Part shown: in pieces, positions 11,701 through 24,125 of the stretch
How the letters are laid out: each line of letters opens with the position of its first letter
Numbering within the stretch: position 1 is the stretch's first letter
DNA from: Eopsaltria australis
Taxonomy: Eukaryota; Chordata; Aves; Passeriformes; Petroicidae
Direction: 5' to 3'
Assembly (NCBI GenBank): GCA_034509425.1
Contig: JAVTVJ010000142.1
Location: 490,501-554,500, forward strand
Length of the DNA stretch: 64,000 nucleotides
Program-made: the position numbers and the translations under genes
The notes under the pieces: generated by a model
Database searches by the model: none
The model's input: the letters and a program-made list of their open reading frames with translations, nothing else
Told to the model about the DNA's origin: nothing

Positions 11701-14700
11701 TTGAGTAGATTTAATTTTATACAGATAATGGCACAAAGTAGTTAGGAACATAAACAGCATACCAAGAAATATCAATTCCATGCAGCATTTTACATCTAGT
11801 TTGTAGATTGCTAGTTGTGCAATACCAAGTTTCTTAGAATAGCCACAATTGTCATATATAATTTATTCTGTAGTTTCCATTGCTAAAGAGAAAAATGTAC
11901 AGAGAGTTATCTAAAAATGTGTTGACATGCTGGCTTGTATATAAATAATAAATCTTTTTGTATTATTTCCTAAGGGAGCTGTCAGAGAAGAACTCCAACA
12001 ACCTACAGTATCTTTTCTTTTTCAGTAGGGTTGATATTCATGACGTTGTTCCAGTCAAACACAGGATCTCAATAGGTCCAGAAACATCAGTAACTTAATA
12101 GAGTTGTCTTGTGGAACAGTATGGATACACACAGTCCCATTTGAATTACTGAGAGGTTGTGTTCACAGTGCACAATTCAGGTCTATGGAATACTGCAGTG
12201 ACTTCCAGCCTAGCTTTCTCCTGAGCTACTCAGGGCTTTTAACAAGGGTAGCCTTCCCCTTGAACTTCAAGCTAGTTCAAGTGTCTCTTCAGAGCGCTTC
12301 AGAGCCTTGTGAATCTTTTATTTCCAAACTGGTCAATTCCATGGAATATTGAGTGTCTGCTTTAGAAGTCTTACTACATAGAAATTCTATAGCTTATAGA
12401 ATAATATGTATTCATGTGATCTTATGAGCTGACATTTTCCGTACCTACAAAGCTGTGTGAAATATGTATGTTCCTTTTTTATTTTCTGTTAAATTGGTTA
12501 AGGATTTTCTTTGGAATAGAGAATTTAGAAAAAATACACTTGTTTTGCGTTGTACTTGCGCTGTTTTATTGGATTGGCAGGCTAAATAGTCTGTAGCCAG
12601 AAGTGTGAGAGGAATAAGCAGGCTGACTTCCATGCTGGATTGACTTCGAATCCCCGTTTCAAATGAACAGATGAGGAGCCTGAATCCAAGGCTTCAGGGA
12701 CAAAAGGCATGCAGAACATGCTGCTGCCATGCAGAGCAGCCTGGAGGAGCCAGTGGAACCTCTTAATGCAACTGGTGTTAGACACGTACTCCCAACACCA
12801 TTCAGATGTCTTGTGCTCTGCTATTAAAGTGTCTCAGGTGTTCCAGTGAAAAACGACTGGGATAATATCAGGCATTGAAAATAATATGGCAAAATACTGA
12901 AGGAAAATCACCAGACTATGCATTACCTTAAACTGATCAAATACTTGAATACTGAATCTGAATACTTTCTTAAAAGGGTATGGTTAAATACTTTTCCATG
13001 TTGCAGCCTATGAGTTTGGATATTTATTTGTCCAATTTTACTAAGCTTAGTAGGAAATAAATTCCACAGTGTATTTCATTTTTCAATTTTGTTCAATGGA
13101 TTTTTTTGAGTAATACTAAATTTAGAGGAATTGCTTCTTTGCAAAACCTTTTTTCCTATGTTCAATCTGAAAACCAAAAGCTTGAAAACAGCCTCGTCTT
13201 TAGGTATGCATTTTTCAGAACCCTAAGTATTACTCAAAATAGTTGATTTTCATTCCCTATCACCAGTATCTGAAATGACATTAGAAGAGAAAAAAAAACT
13301 ATATTGCAGAGTGTTCTTCCCTCTTCCTTATATTCTCAGGGAATGACACTTCTTGAGAAGTTTTGTTGACAACACCTGTCTCAGATATCATAAAATATCT
13401 GTGTTTCTAAGAATGACCATTTGACATTTGCACTAAATAATGTGCCATTTACAAATGAATCAGAACAGTTTAGTCCAGTTCAGAACCTAATTGATACAGA
13501 AAGAAATGTTGCACTCAGAATTGTTGCTCTGATTCAGACTCTAAATGAAGCAGCAGTCTTCCTTCATAATAATAGGAAAAAATGGGTATCCGATGTACAC
13601 TATATGAACACCCCCAGTTTTTGTACATTTTCCCAAATGCACTATGCTGAATAGTCTGCAACAGTTATGACATTTTAATGGTTAAAATCAAGGCTGATCC
13701 ATCTGAAGTCTGGTTCTGCTGAGTGCAGTTATTTTATATTTTGATCTCGTAAAAGTTTAGTGTAAAAACAGAGGGATTCACATGGGCATTTTCTGTCCTT
13801 CACCACAGCTGGAAGAACAGACATTGTCAGCTGCAGTCCAGTGTCAATCTGGAAATCTGCCATTCTGCTGAGAAAAGGCTTCTGGTTGGCCTAACCTTGC
13901 TGCTTCTTGGGGACAGGTGAACTTATGGGCCAGAGTACTGACCTGCTGAATGACAAGCATTGGTTCCCTGAGAGCCGTTTCAAAGACTTGCTTTAAGGCA
14001 TTGCTTATTCAAGCAAGCTATGTAAATAACTGGCAAAAAAAAGGAATGGGTGAATGAAGGTGTGGACAGGTCAGTAAATGGGTTATTTTGCTCTCTTGAC
14101 AGTCATTAAAAACTAAGTGGCACACAGAGAGGCAATCTGACTCCAGTGTTCATCTTTGTACCTTGACCCTCAGAAGCAATATTCTGAGGCTGGGCAGAGT
14201 GGAATGCTGATATCTTGCACCCCTCAAAAGCACTTCTGTTTCTGCTCCCTTTTGTAGAATATGAGCTCATCTGATGTTGCAAGTTGTCCTGTCTCCTCTG
14301 AACTGTGGAGAAGACTTGTGACCTTGCAGGTGTGTAAGAGACCTGATCTGATGATAATAGGTGATTGAAGAAGGGCAATCAAAGAGGCAATGGCATCCCC
14401 ACCTGTAAAATATCCACCTTTCTATGGGGAAAATATCTCTCTGTGGTGGAAATGTTAACTTTAACTGTTGTAACTTGTTCATTGCAATTTTGAACCTGTA
14501 GACCAGGATTCATAACATCTGTGTTTTATTGTTAACTGGACAAAAATGCTGTGAGGGTGGTATCATAAATAACTGTCCTTGCACTTTATCTCTGTATGAA
14601 TAACAAGGATGCTGCACTTAATTATTGAGCTAACATGCTCCTAGCAGGCCAAAGAATGAAGGTAGGCAGAATGAAGGCAGGCATATTTAGTAGGTTACAG

Positions 14701-17700
14701 TTCATATATCTTCTGTGGTTAAAATAAGAGAAATTCATGTTATCCTAATCCATTCTTCTGGACAGAAATAAACTGGTGTGTCTGTGAATTTTAATAATAG
14801 ATGACACAAGTTCATATTTACTGGGTAATTCCCACCTCATCTATTATCTAAAAGACACAAACGTATTCCCAAGTAAGAGTGGCCTGAAGTAGGTCTGGGG
14901 AAATGTGGGCTTTTTGTAATAAAAATAGCAAGGCCAAGTGCAGAAGTATGGGCAGAGAAGGAGAGGCATCTTCTTGATCTGTTTTAAGGCACATTTTCTT
15001 ATGACTTGGATTGAAGGACAAATTCTATCACATCATACTCAAACTGGACGCCACAGCAAACATAAGCAAAAGGTTATATCAGAAGCAGAACTGGAAGAAT
15101 ACCAGGCAATTAACAGTCTCACATATGAAGAATAACCTTATCAACAGCTCTCTTTGAACTGAAGGTACAGGAAGAGTATATGCACTATTCTGGCTTTATC
15201 AGCTTTCCTCCTGTAATTCTAAAAGCTTGTCTGAAAATATTTACCTAACTTCCTTTTATTCCAGTATTCTTTCTATGGCAGACATATATGTAGAAATTGA
15301 GGTACTTTCCCAGACTGTGTGGAAAATGTAAGTTTTCAAAGCAATACATCTGTCAACATTTTCAATTTAGCATCTAGACTAAAACCTATAGAAGCAAGCT
15401 ATCTATAGGGATCTGGAACTTAAGGAAATCAGAGGTTTGAAACATGATACATACACAATAAAAAATAAAGAAGAAAATAAATTGCAGTAATGATTCTCAT
15501 CGAGATCATAAGAAATTCCTGATTACAAAAATCAGGTTGTGATTTTGTAAAAGATCAGAAGCGAGGCACAATGGATTGCACCTCAGCATCAGGCACAATG
15601 GGGGCCTCAGCTTAGAGCAGCTAATATAAAGAGCAAGGAAAAGAAGACAGTAAATGGGTATTTTTATATGTGAACCATATTAACAAATTAGATCAAATAA
15701 CATAGTCAAAATCTGCCTTATCTCTTAGTAGCCAAAACATGAAGAAATTGAATGCTGATAAAATGCAACAAGAGTCTATAGCAAGAAATGATTTCATTCT
15801 TCCTTTCCATAATATTTTAGAGAAATGAATGTGCAAAAGATGTCTTTTTAATATATTTTTATGTAAGTTATGATTTAAAAACAGTGTTTTAATATTTAAT
15901 ACTGAAAAAATGACTTGACAGGCTAAACTAAATACGGTAAATTAATTTGAAAGCAAAGGGGTAAAGAATACATAAAATTCTGGCTGAGGATAATGGGTAG
16001 TCCAGGGCCAAAAAGGGGATGGCATAAGCTCCTTAAAATCTCTGGATTGCAAAATAAACTTTTTTTCCCCTCTCCTTTAAAATTGCTGATTCACAAAGGA
16101 CGTGCATATTAAACTTCTTCTATAGTTTAAAATTATCTTATGTACTATTTGACAATTTCAACTAGTTCTTGCAACCTCTTTATAAACCATCCTGACTGAA
16201 ACAGATGGATGTGTAATTCAAATAATGAGCTGGATCCACTCCCTGTAGCAGTCAATTATGCAGGGTTTTTTTCAGTATAGTATTCAAGAGACTAAGATCT
16301 TTCTCTATATATAGATCACCTGAAATGACCTTGCCTATGCAGTGTCAGAGCCAAAACAGAACAGTAGGATATGTATCTTGCTGCATTTTTAAAAGCTCGG
16401 ACCGATTGTTTAAGAACTATTAGATATGACATTTGCACTTAAATTGTTCCCAGTACTTAGCACTCGGATCTTTTAATGTGATACTTTCTCTCTAGGTAAA
16501 CTGCCCAGAGACATTTGATGTCTGCACATTGAATGCCATGCAAGGACTCCTAGCAGCGTTGTATTGTGCTGAGGAAATGATAACAGTGAGGGAATGCATG
16601 CTCATCTCATTAACAATAAGCGATAATCTCTAAATAGTGAGAACTCATGGACAAGATTTAATTTGCTTCTAGCACTGAAAATGAAATCATCTAAGGACCT
16701 GTCAAGTGATGTGTGTATAGTGTTCATCAAAAGTATTACATAGTGACTACTCTTCCGCTGTGCTTGTCAACATGCACTCTGGGCCAGGTAATAATGTAAA
16801 AACCTTTACTTGTAAAAGCATTTGACTAAGTGCTGTGGGAATTGTCCTTGATCTGTAGTAAGGTGTCAATGACAAAATACCAGCAAAGTGTATCATAGGA
16901 TTTGAACACCTTGTTAACAAATGAAGCAAAGTTGTTGAGATTGGATAGGGGCCTCACTACTGCTTACATACACGAGGTTCATCAGGAATTATCAAGGAAA
17001 AGAGATATGCAGCTTGCCTTCAGCTTGCAAAGCTCCACCAATGGTTCGGTTTGTGAGTTTCTGAGGTAAAACCTAGAAAGCCTCATGAGGCTGTGTAGAG
17101 GGCTGGAACTATACTGATGTCATGGAACAACTTAGCTGCTGCTAAAAAGAAAATTTGTTGCCCATTTCAGGGCAGTCAAAAAGTGAGAAGCACAATTATT
17201 TCTATTCTGTTTTGTATGACTTGTTGGTATGTGAATATAAACACTAATTGTATGTGGCTGCAGTCAAAATGATGTGAAACTGAAGAATGAGAGCTGAAAT
17301 AATCTGCAGTCAAAAACAGCCTTGAAGTGCAGCTTTTGCAAAGAGATAGGGTATAATACGCTAGAATTCATAATCTGATGAGTTTAAATCCTTCATTTCC
17401 TGCATGAAGGGACACAGAAAGTCTGGAATTCCTGTGTTACATGATATCAATGAAATAACTTGTCCGTATAACTTACAGTTTTCAAATAGTTTGCCATATA
17501 TTAAGTGCTCAAATGCACTGTGTTGATTAAACAAAGATACTGTAATGATCTGACTTACCATATAAATGTAATTAACAATTGTATTGGTGCACTTTGAAAG
17601 TACTGTGATTTATTTGTTGCATGTATAAGTGTTCAGAAGAACATTCACAGCAAATAGAAGGAAAAACATTGCAAATAAGACAGAAAATATTTTTATCCCT

Positions 17701-20044
17701 CTTTATTTTGGAATGAGAGGCATCATTTTCATTTTTGGCTTATTATAGAACCATTATTTTACTTTTTTCTTGTTTTCTTAATATTGTTCTATCATTTAGG
17801 GTAATTAGCACTTTTAGAGCTATTTTTAGTGTTTCCATCCATTTCAAGTTGTGCTTTTCACTTTTTTAACTGAAACCTGGAATTTGTCATTCGGGGCATC
17901 AAGAAATCTAAAAACAGTCAATACTTCTCCATTGAAAAAGTGGGTTAGAAAAAGAGAGTATTTCTTCATCTGCTGCATTCCTATCCTTTGTTCTTCCCTG
18001 TGCCTGGGGAAGGGTTGATTCATATCCTGCACTAGAAAGGCTATCCACTGTGAGCATTAAATCCAACCTACATAAAAGAGTTCACTTGAAGGAGATCACT
18101 TCATTCCTCCTTACTCTGCAGTCTCTGCTCTGGAGATGGGCCAGAAGTTTAATGTAGGAGAGCAGAGGGAACTAGGGGTATGTGTGGAACTTTAAGAGGG
18201 GGGCATAAAAAGGTCAGAGTTTGAAGCATCTAATCAGGAGGATGCAAATTTTTGCTCCTGTATCACTTCTGACAGTTTTGACATACTAGTTCAGAAATAC
18301 AGATTAGCTAAGCATTCTCTGCTCTTCATATTTAACACAATGAGAGGGAAAACCCCAGAGCTCTAAATATAATGTCCAACTTGGTTTGCAGTAAACTATA
18401 TGGACTATTATAATTTCTTTATGCTCTATTTTGCTTCTGACAAACTATTTACTTTTCCTAGAGATGATAGAGATATATACTAACAATGTGAACCTTTTAT
18501 GATCTCTACCACGAGAAAGTTATCTAGTAGCTATGTGAAATAGAGTCTGAGTGACTATTTATTATGAATGGTCAGTTATAAAAAAATGGTGGGCCTAGAA
18601 TACTACCGTGACCTTTTTTTCAGTAGCTGTGAGGCTGATGATGATTAAATAAGATGTGACAAAAATTAAAATTTTTACCAACATTTTTCTTGAAAAGAAA
18701 ATAGCATTTCAGGAGGTGTAAAAAAGTACATTTGCTCACCATTTCATCACCCTTCAAGCCTGCTTTCATTTCTATACAACATCTGTGCTAAGGATCTGTA
18801 GGTCTCATATGCTGATGGTGATGCTTTCAGGTTTCTTTTAGTTTGGATGGGGTGCAGCTGCTCCCACAGTAAATGACATGAAACTTGATGATGTGCCACA
18901 CTCCTTTCACATTTGTACTACATAAATAGAACAACACAGATGGATTTATGCTGCCTTATGATGCAGTCTTTTGCCTAACAATAGATTTTTCTTTAGCAGC
19001 TGGTAAAGCAGGAGTTTAATTGTCATATTTGTTTATGCTCATTTATGTAAAGTGGCATAACTAAGGTCTGCTGGGGACTGAGCCATCTAAATGTTAGCTA
19101 AATCACATTTCTTGTATGCTCTCTGTGACACTGAACGACAATGTATAGATAACCATCTTGGTAATATAGGCTGTAAATCTCCAACAGTCCACCTGTTGTT
19201 GCCAAAAAATGACCGGTATAAACATAGGTAATTAAATGCACCTAGAAAATACATAATTTCTTCTCATTTTTGTTCTCATATTAGCCTATGTTTTTGAAAA
19301 TTAAAAATAAAAATCCTTCAGTAATTTTTTTTCTTGTGTAGACTTCTGGGCTTGTCAGATGAAGAAATCATTAGTGCAACCCAGATCCATAATTGTTTTT
19401 ATTTGAGAAAGGAGACAACTCATCCTTTTTATTGCTTAGGGCATTGTCATAAAGTAAAAGGAAGTTCTGTTACGGTGTCCAGTGAGCTCAGTCATAAAAC
19501 ATCGGTTATTTCTTTCTATTTATTCTTCATTGTTTCATACCTGTGCATTTTTCTGGATTTTGCTGTAACTAGGGTGAAGTCTTTGGATTAGATTTAGTGC
19601 TTTACAGTCGCCATATCCTTGACTGACCCCTTCCATTCACAATGCTTGAATTTCCTTTTCAAAGCAAATGACTCTCAAATTCTGCCTTCCATCTAGTTTT
19701 ATAGCTGCAACTGTCTCTTGGACATCCCTTAAGAAATTGCTGTTTTTGTTTTTTCCATATTCTTTCTCTCCATTATAGCTAAGAATTCCCTGCACTCAGG
19801 ATAGTATGCTTCCAGCACCTATTTGTCTTCCCTGTTATTGTGCTGTTCTCACTTTTAAGTTCCTGCAGCTGATTTCTAGATATAAAAAGGAATATTATAA
19901 ACACATGAAAGTGTTTTCTTTTTTTGAATAAACATTTTTCCAGAATGTTTATAAAACATTTTAGAACATTTGACTGGAGTTTTCTCTAGACTAAAAAAGC
20001 CTTTTTATTTAATCAGTAAAATGTAAACTGTCATGATACAGTAT

Positions 20045-20968
20045 TGTTTATCTTATTCATCGATGCCTTGGAGGAAGGTGCTGATCCCTCCTGTGCAAGC
20101 TGACTGACAACACCAAACTGAGAGGAGTGGCCCATACCCCCGAGGGCTGTGCAGCCCTGCAGAAGGACCTCGACAGGTTGGAGAGATGGGCAGAGAAGAA
20201 CCTTCTGAAATTCAACAAAGGCAAGTGCAAGGTCCTGCACCTGGGGGAGAATAAACCCATGGACCAGTGCAGGCTGGGGGCTGACCTGCTGGAAAGCAGC
20301 TCTGAGGAGAAGGACCTGGGGGGCCTGGTGGACAAGAAGCTGTCCATGAGCCAGCAGTGTGCCCTGGTGGCCAAGAAGGCCAATGATTAGATTTGCTGCA
20401 TTAGGAAGAGCATGGCCAGCAGGTTGAGGGAGGTGATCCTGCCCCTCCTCTCAGCCCTGGTGAGGCCTGACCTGGAGTGCTGTGTCCAGTTCTGGGCTCC
20501 TCAGGACAAGAGAGACAGGGAGCTACTGGAGCAGGTCCAGTGGAGGGCAATAAAGATGATGAGGGGACTGGAGCATCTCTCTTACAGGGAAAGGCTGAGG
20601 GAGCTGGGCCTGTTCAGCCTTGAGAAGAGATGACTGAGAGGGGACCTCATCAATGTCTGTCAGTAGCTGAAGGGAGGTGTCAAGAGGATGGATCCAGCCT
20701 CTGTTCAGTGGTGCTGAGCAATAGGACAAGAGACTATGGGAAGAAATTTTTGCAGGAATAATAAGAAAAAAATTTACTCTGTGTGTGTGACTGAGCACTG
20801 GAACAGGTTGCACAGAGAGGTTGTGGGGTTTCCCTCACTGGAGATATTCAAGAACCATCTGGAAGCAATCCCATGCAGTGCTCTCTACAATGCCCTGCTT
20901 GAGTTGGTCCAGATGACCTGCTGTGGTCCCTTTCAACCTTAACCAGTTTGTGGTTCTGTCATTCTGTG
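20045..20968 (+). repeat. CR1 LINE 3' end, ORF2 C-terminus
   Basis: Plus-strand CR1 copy covering the C-terminal part of the ORF2 reverse transcriptase and the 3' UTR. Two reading blocks remain: 20127-20390, with CR1 phrases such as RLERWAEKNLLKFNKGKCKV, and 20412-20633, with [13 protein letters not shown] and [18 protein letters not shown] at 20388 separates them. The copy ends with the degenerate octamer tail (TTCTGTCATTCTGTGA, about 20953-20968). It is 5'-truncated near the finger/palm region and cannot move. The high GC of this block against its AT-rich flanks is typical of CR1. Confidence 0.93.
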
Positions 20969-21973
20969 AAAAAAAGAAAAAGTATTCTTGAAGTACGTTT
21001 CCCCAAGTTGTGACAGCTATTGAAAATGGAAATGTTCCCCCAGTCCAGTCAACAAGAACCTCAGAAAGTAAGTGCAACAGTAAAGGAAACACTTACAGAA
21101 CATATTAGGGGGAAACTTGTTTTAAAATTTTTTTCTTTAAGTTTATTGTTTATTGTTTATTAATATTGACTTCACATCAAAAGCAACTTATTTACAATAA
21201 TCATATTAGGTAATTGTACATTTTTCAGTGAAATTTTAGAATTGTCTTTGCTAAGAAACTTTTTTATGCCCTAAGTGAAAAAACCCTTAATTTGACAGAT
21301 ATGTGGAAGCAAAGTTGCTTGGGACTTTGAATACAATCATCTCAGTCTAACCTCTGGTTCAGGACATATTTAAAGTGCAGACTGCTGGAAGCTGAGATGA
21401 CACATTGGGTAAGTGTAGCTTTTGTATTCATACCCTGTACATCTTTTAAAGGTCATGTATTTAGGTTAACAAAGTTTTACTTGGGGCAGTATCTGCATTT
21501 ACTCTTTTAAGAATTATCCTTACATATATGCATATGTACAGATGTGTAACCTGGTTCCAATACAATATTTTGTGATGAAAACCAATATCAACATTAATGT
21601 CCCACAATTTATGATCTCTCTATTCCTGTCATGGCCTTTATCCAAAACTCAGTCTCCTATGCTATAAATTGCATGACACACGATAAGATTTGCACTTCTT
21701 TCTGTCTCCAGGTCCTTGGTACTTCATGATATCTTTTAGACTACTTTTCACGTTTCCCTGCTATTTCAGCTTCTTCCAGTTTCTGTCTTCTCCTCATTCT
21801 TCAAAGTCTTATACTGTCCTGGTTTCAGTCTGTCTTTCATTGGTAGCCCTTTGGATTCCATCTCTTTCAACACTCATTTCCATAAGTCACTTCACTCTCT
21901 ATGGCGATCTGCTCCTAGAATTACTTTTGAACCTGAATATGTTAAGTTACTTGCATCTGCCAGATCACTGCCT
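20969..21973. other. Noncoding stretch left of the provirus
   Basis: AT-rich sequence between a CR1 tail and the provirus. No gene or repeat was recognised. The long plus-strand ORF that starts at 21690 runs into the LTR and is fortuitous. Confidence 0.55.
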
Positions 21974-21979
21974 ACTACC
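21974..21979. repeat. Target site duplication, left copy
   Basis: ACTACC directly precedes the TG of the left LTR and is repeated exactly at 30914-30919 after the CA of the right LTR. Six-base duplications are usual for alpha- and betaretroviral integrases. The exact match indicates a single integration event with the two LTRs still paired. Confidence 0.95.
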
Positions 21980-22629
21980 TGTAAAGTTTTATATTATTTT
22001 TCGGTGTAATACCTACTCGTCCTCCGATCCCAGGCACGGTGCCTCTGCTCGGTGGTTGCCTTCCTCACCACTGTGCTACCTCAACCCCCTGTCTGTTAGG
22101 ATGAGAGCCGAGGGAACCCCGAGGATTCCACACAGGGAGGAAGGCGTGGAGGGTCGTCTTGGGTTTGGTTCAGGAGGAATCACAAAGGCAGGAGCGACTC
22201 TAAGCTTCAGGCAACAGAGAGGTTTATTCCCTGGAACCCCCAAGTCAAAGGAGCCCCGACTAGCTCTCGACAGCAACTTATGTAGTACAATAAACAACCA
22301 ATCAGGGTAAAGGCTTGGGGTGGGATTAAGGCGGGAGCTTTCAACAGCAGCCAATAATATAGAAACAGGGGAGTGGTTTGGGGATAACAACAAATCATAA
22401 ACAGGGGTACAGAGAACTTTCCAGAACAACCTGTCAATCACCTTTGTGATAGACAAATAACATATTCAATAGGAACAAGGGGTGTCAACTTTGGGTGTTA
22501 ACTGGGTTGTGACTACAACCAGGCTAAACCATGGATGTTTTTATAGCAGGGGGGCGACTCCCCGATGGACCAATCCACCAGGAAGTCCTCAAGCCCCTAG
22601 GTCTCGTTTCTATATTGACAACTGCCACA
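21980..22629 (-). repeat. 3' LTR of the provirus
   Basis: 650-bp LTR with TG...CA ends. On the minus strand it starts TGTGGCAGTTG directly after the polypurine tract. AATAAA lies at 22228-22223 (minus strand). Two TATA-like boxes are visible: TATAAAAA at 22545-22538 and TACATAAG at 22284-22277. I cannot tell which is used, so the U3/R boundary is open. An inverted CCAAT box (CCAATC on the plus strand) lies at about 22298-22303. The first 106 bases of U3 carry the end of env. It is collinear with the copy at 30264-30913. Confidence 0.96.
22223..22228 (-). terminator. Polyadenylation signal in 3' LTR
   Basis: AATAAA on the minus strand inside the LTR, downstream of both TATA-like boxes. The matching hexamer in the 5' LTR is at 30507-30512. 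Cleavage would be expected about 15-25 bases further on, near 22200-22208, which would mark the R/U5 border. Confidence 0.7.
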
Positions 22630-23873
22630 TCTCCCCCTTTTCTTTTATATAAAAAAGCCCGTTGTACTAACGATACTAGAATATTTTTTAAGCAACCAAA
22701 CATACTTAACACGATAACGATGACGATTAGGATCCATAAAATAGATTTCAATAAGTCCATGCCCCATTTTGAAATGCCCCAGTCACTCATTAGATGGTCC
22801 AACCAGTCTTTACTGTCAGTCCTTAGTTGAGTGAATTGTCCTTGCAGTTCTTGTAGCGTTGCATGGATGCTTTTTGAATGGGATGATAAGTTCATACAAC
22901 ACATCCCTTCAAAGTCCTCGCACCCGTGCCCGTGTGCGAGAAGGAGAAAGTCAATCGCCGCCCTGTTCTGCAGTGTGGCGTGCCTAGTAGTGTCCTTATC
23001 TTCCAGCAGCTGGGTCAATGCCCAGGACGTGAGGTTGGCTTGTCTGCCAAGCCAACACTCTAAATGGCCTAATTCCCCCAAGGCCTTAGCTGCCGCCACC
23101 CAGGGCACGAATATGGAGGCAGCCACCCTCTTTGAAAAACTCCAATGTTCAACAGCCGAATTGCAACTTTCGTCCCAAATTCTGAGTGATCTTTTTTGAC
23201 GGGTCAGATTATAGAATTTTCTCCATTCAAGAATTTGGGTCTTGTTGGGGGTCATGAGGGTGAGTTGGCCCAACGTGCATGGCCCACCTGAAAGACGGGA
23301 CGGTATCCCAGCCCAGACTCTATCTCCACAGATTAAGAATACGCCGGAGGGGAGAGTCTTCGGGACGGGCATGGACTTGGACCGTTTGAGGACAGATCTC
23401 GTGGTATAGTTACACCAATTTTCAAGACTGTACACTGATCTTTTTAGGGGATGCACATCCTGGTATGGAATTTTATCATATCCTCCAAATATTTTAGCAT
23501 CTTCCCACTTAGGGAAGTAGTCAAAATTGATACAAAAGTCAGCTTTGGAGGACCCCAACAGTGCCAATTCTTGGTGCTCCTCTGGTGCATGGGGAAGGGT
23601 CCTCATCCACGCATCCCAGTTGTCAACAGGTTCGGGCCTTTTACCTGCGAAGGAGGTGTCATTCATTCGCAGGGGGATACCTACGAGGCAGGTCGACATG
23701 GGATCTGAAGTTGCACCCATACTCAAACACATGCTGTCTTGGTTTAGGGCTTTGGCTAACGTGATCCAGATATTCTCTTGTGGCTGTTGTACAAGCCATC
23801 CTTCGAGTCGGGGCAGGACGTTCAGCATCACCCACATCAGGGCCATGATGACTCCCGTGGTTTTCATTGTCAT
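22524..23873 (-). CDS. Endogenous retroviral envelope, alpharetrovirus-like, intact
   Basis: Membrane fusion glycoprotein precursor (SU-TM), 449 aa from the ATG at 23873. The open frame extends 20 codons upstream to an ATG at 23933. I chose the inner start because a hydrophobic signal peptide (ALMWVMLNVL) follows within 10 residues and a candidate splice acceptor (TAG at 23889-23887) lies between the two ATGs. In 469-aa numbering: furin-type site RQKR at 245-248; internal fusion loop between Cys257 and Cys293 (Cys 9 and 45 of TM); CX6CC at 338-346; membrane span about 396-414; short tail. Sequons include NDTS, NYTT, NKTQ and NLTR. SU is only about 200 residues, clearly shorter than the roughly 340 of exogenous avian alpharetroviruses. 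No stop or frameshift is present. Residues 436-469 are encoded by U3 of the LTR. Confidence 0.93.
   Translation of the reverse strand: MTMKTTGVIMALMWVMLNVLPRLEGWLVQQPQENIWITLAKALNQDSMCLSMGATSDPMSTCLVGIPLRMNDTSFAGKRPEPVDNWDAWMRTLPHAPEEHQELALLGSSKADFCINFDYFPKWEDAKIFGGYDKIPYQDVHPLKRSVYSLENWCNYTTRSVLKRSKSMPVPKTLPSGVFLICGDRVWAGIPSRLSGGPCTLGQLTLMTPNKTQILEWRKFYNLTRQKRSLRIWDESCNSAVEHWSFSKRVAASIFVPWVAAAKALGELGHLECWLGRQANLTSWALTQLLEDKDTTRHATLQNRAAIDFLLLAHGHGCEDFEGMCCMNLSSHSKSIHATLQELQGQFTQLRTDSKDWLDHLMSDWGISKWGMDLLKSILWILIVIVIVLSMFGCLKNILVSLVQRAFLYKRKGGDVAVVNIETRPRGLRTSWWIGPSGSRPPAIKTSMV
22630..22646 (-). promoter_or_regulatory. 3' polypurine tract (plus-strand primer site)
   Basis: On the minus strand AAAAGAAAAGGGGGAGA directly precedes the TGTGGC start of the LTR, the standard position for the PPT that primes plus-strand DNA synthesis. 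Here it also lies inside the env frame, encoding part of the basic stretch YKRKGGD of the cytoplasmic tail. Confidence 0.93.
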
Positions 23874-23886
23874 GGATCCTTTAAAT

Positions 23887-23889
23887 CTA
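23887..23889 (-). promoter_or_regulatory. Candidate env splice acceptor
   Basis: On the minus strand TTTGTTTTGATATTAG ends at 23887 in an AG preceded by a T-rich tract. The first ATG after it is the preferred env start at 23873. Assignment rests on position and consensus only. Confidence 0.35.
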
Positions 23890-23970
23890 ATATCAAAACA
23901 AACATGAATAACTTTTGAATCAAACCAAAACAATTTTTCAATTTTCTGATTCCTTTCAACTCCTCTCCGC

Positions 23971-23986
23971 CTCCCCCTTTTCTTTT
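23971..23986 (-). promoter_or_regulatory. Second polypurine tract between pol and env
   Basis: The minus strand reads AAAAGAAAAGGGGGAG, identical over 16 bases (17 with the preceding T) to the core of the 3' PPT at 22631-22646. It lies in the 250-bp gap between the pol stop and the env start. It is not followed by LTR sequence. It may be an internal plus-strand primer or a relic of an earlier pol-LTR junction. Confidence 0.7.
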
Positions 23987-24125
23987 ACTTAAATTAGGAT
24001 ACAAGGTGGGATAGGGTTATTACAGGACTGTTAGGTTGGGATATAAACAAGGAGAATAAGGTAAGTGAAGGGATATGGGGTTGGAACACAGGGTAGTCTT
24101 AGAGGGAGTGTCGTAGAGGGGTTAA

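Larger units (their letters stand above)
6481..20044. other. Long noncoding AT-rich stretch
   Basis: No protein gene, RNA gene or recognisable transposon was found across this 13.5-kb stretch. All ORFs are 90 aa or shorter and lack motif content. Local simple repeats include a TA/TG patch near 7498-7530 and the tandem repeat cluster at 8514-8707. It probably represents intergenic or deep intronic DNA. Confidence 0.6.

Noticed and set aside
22531..23907. Plus-strand ORFs of up to 126 aa across env
   Set aside because: They are antisense shadows of the intact env frame, which has signal peptide, cleavage site and membrane span.
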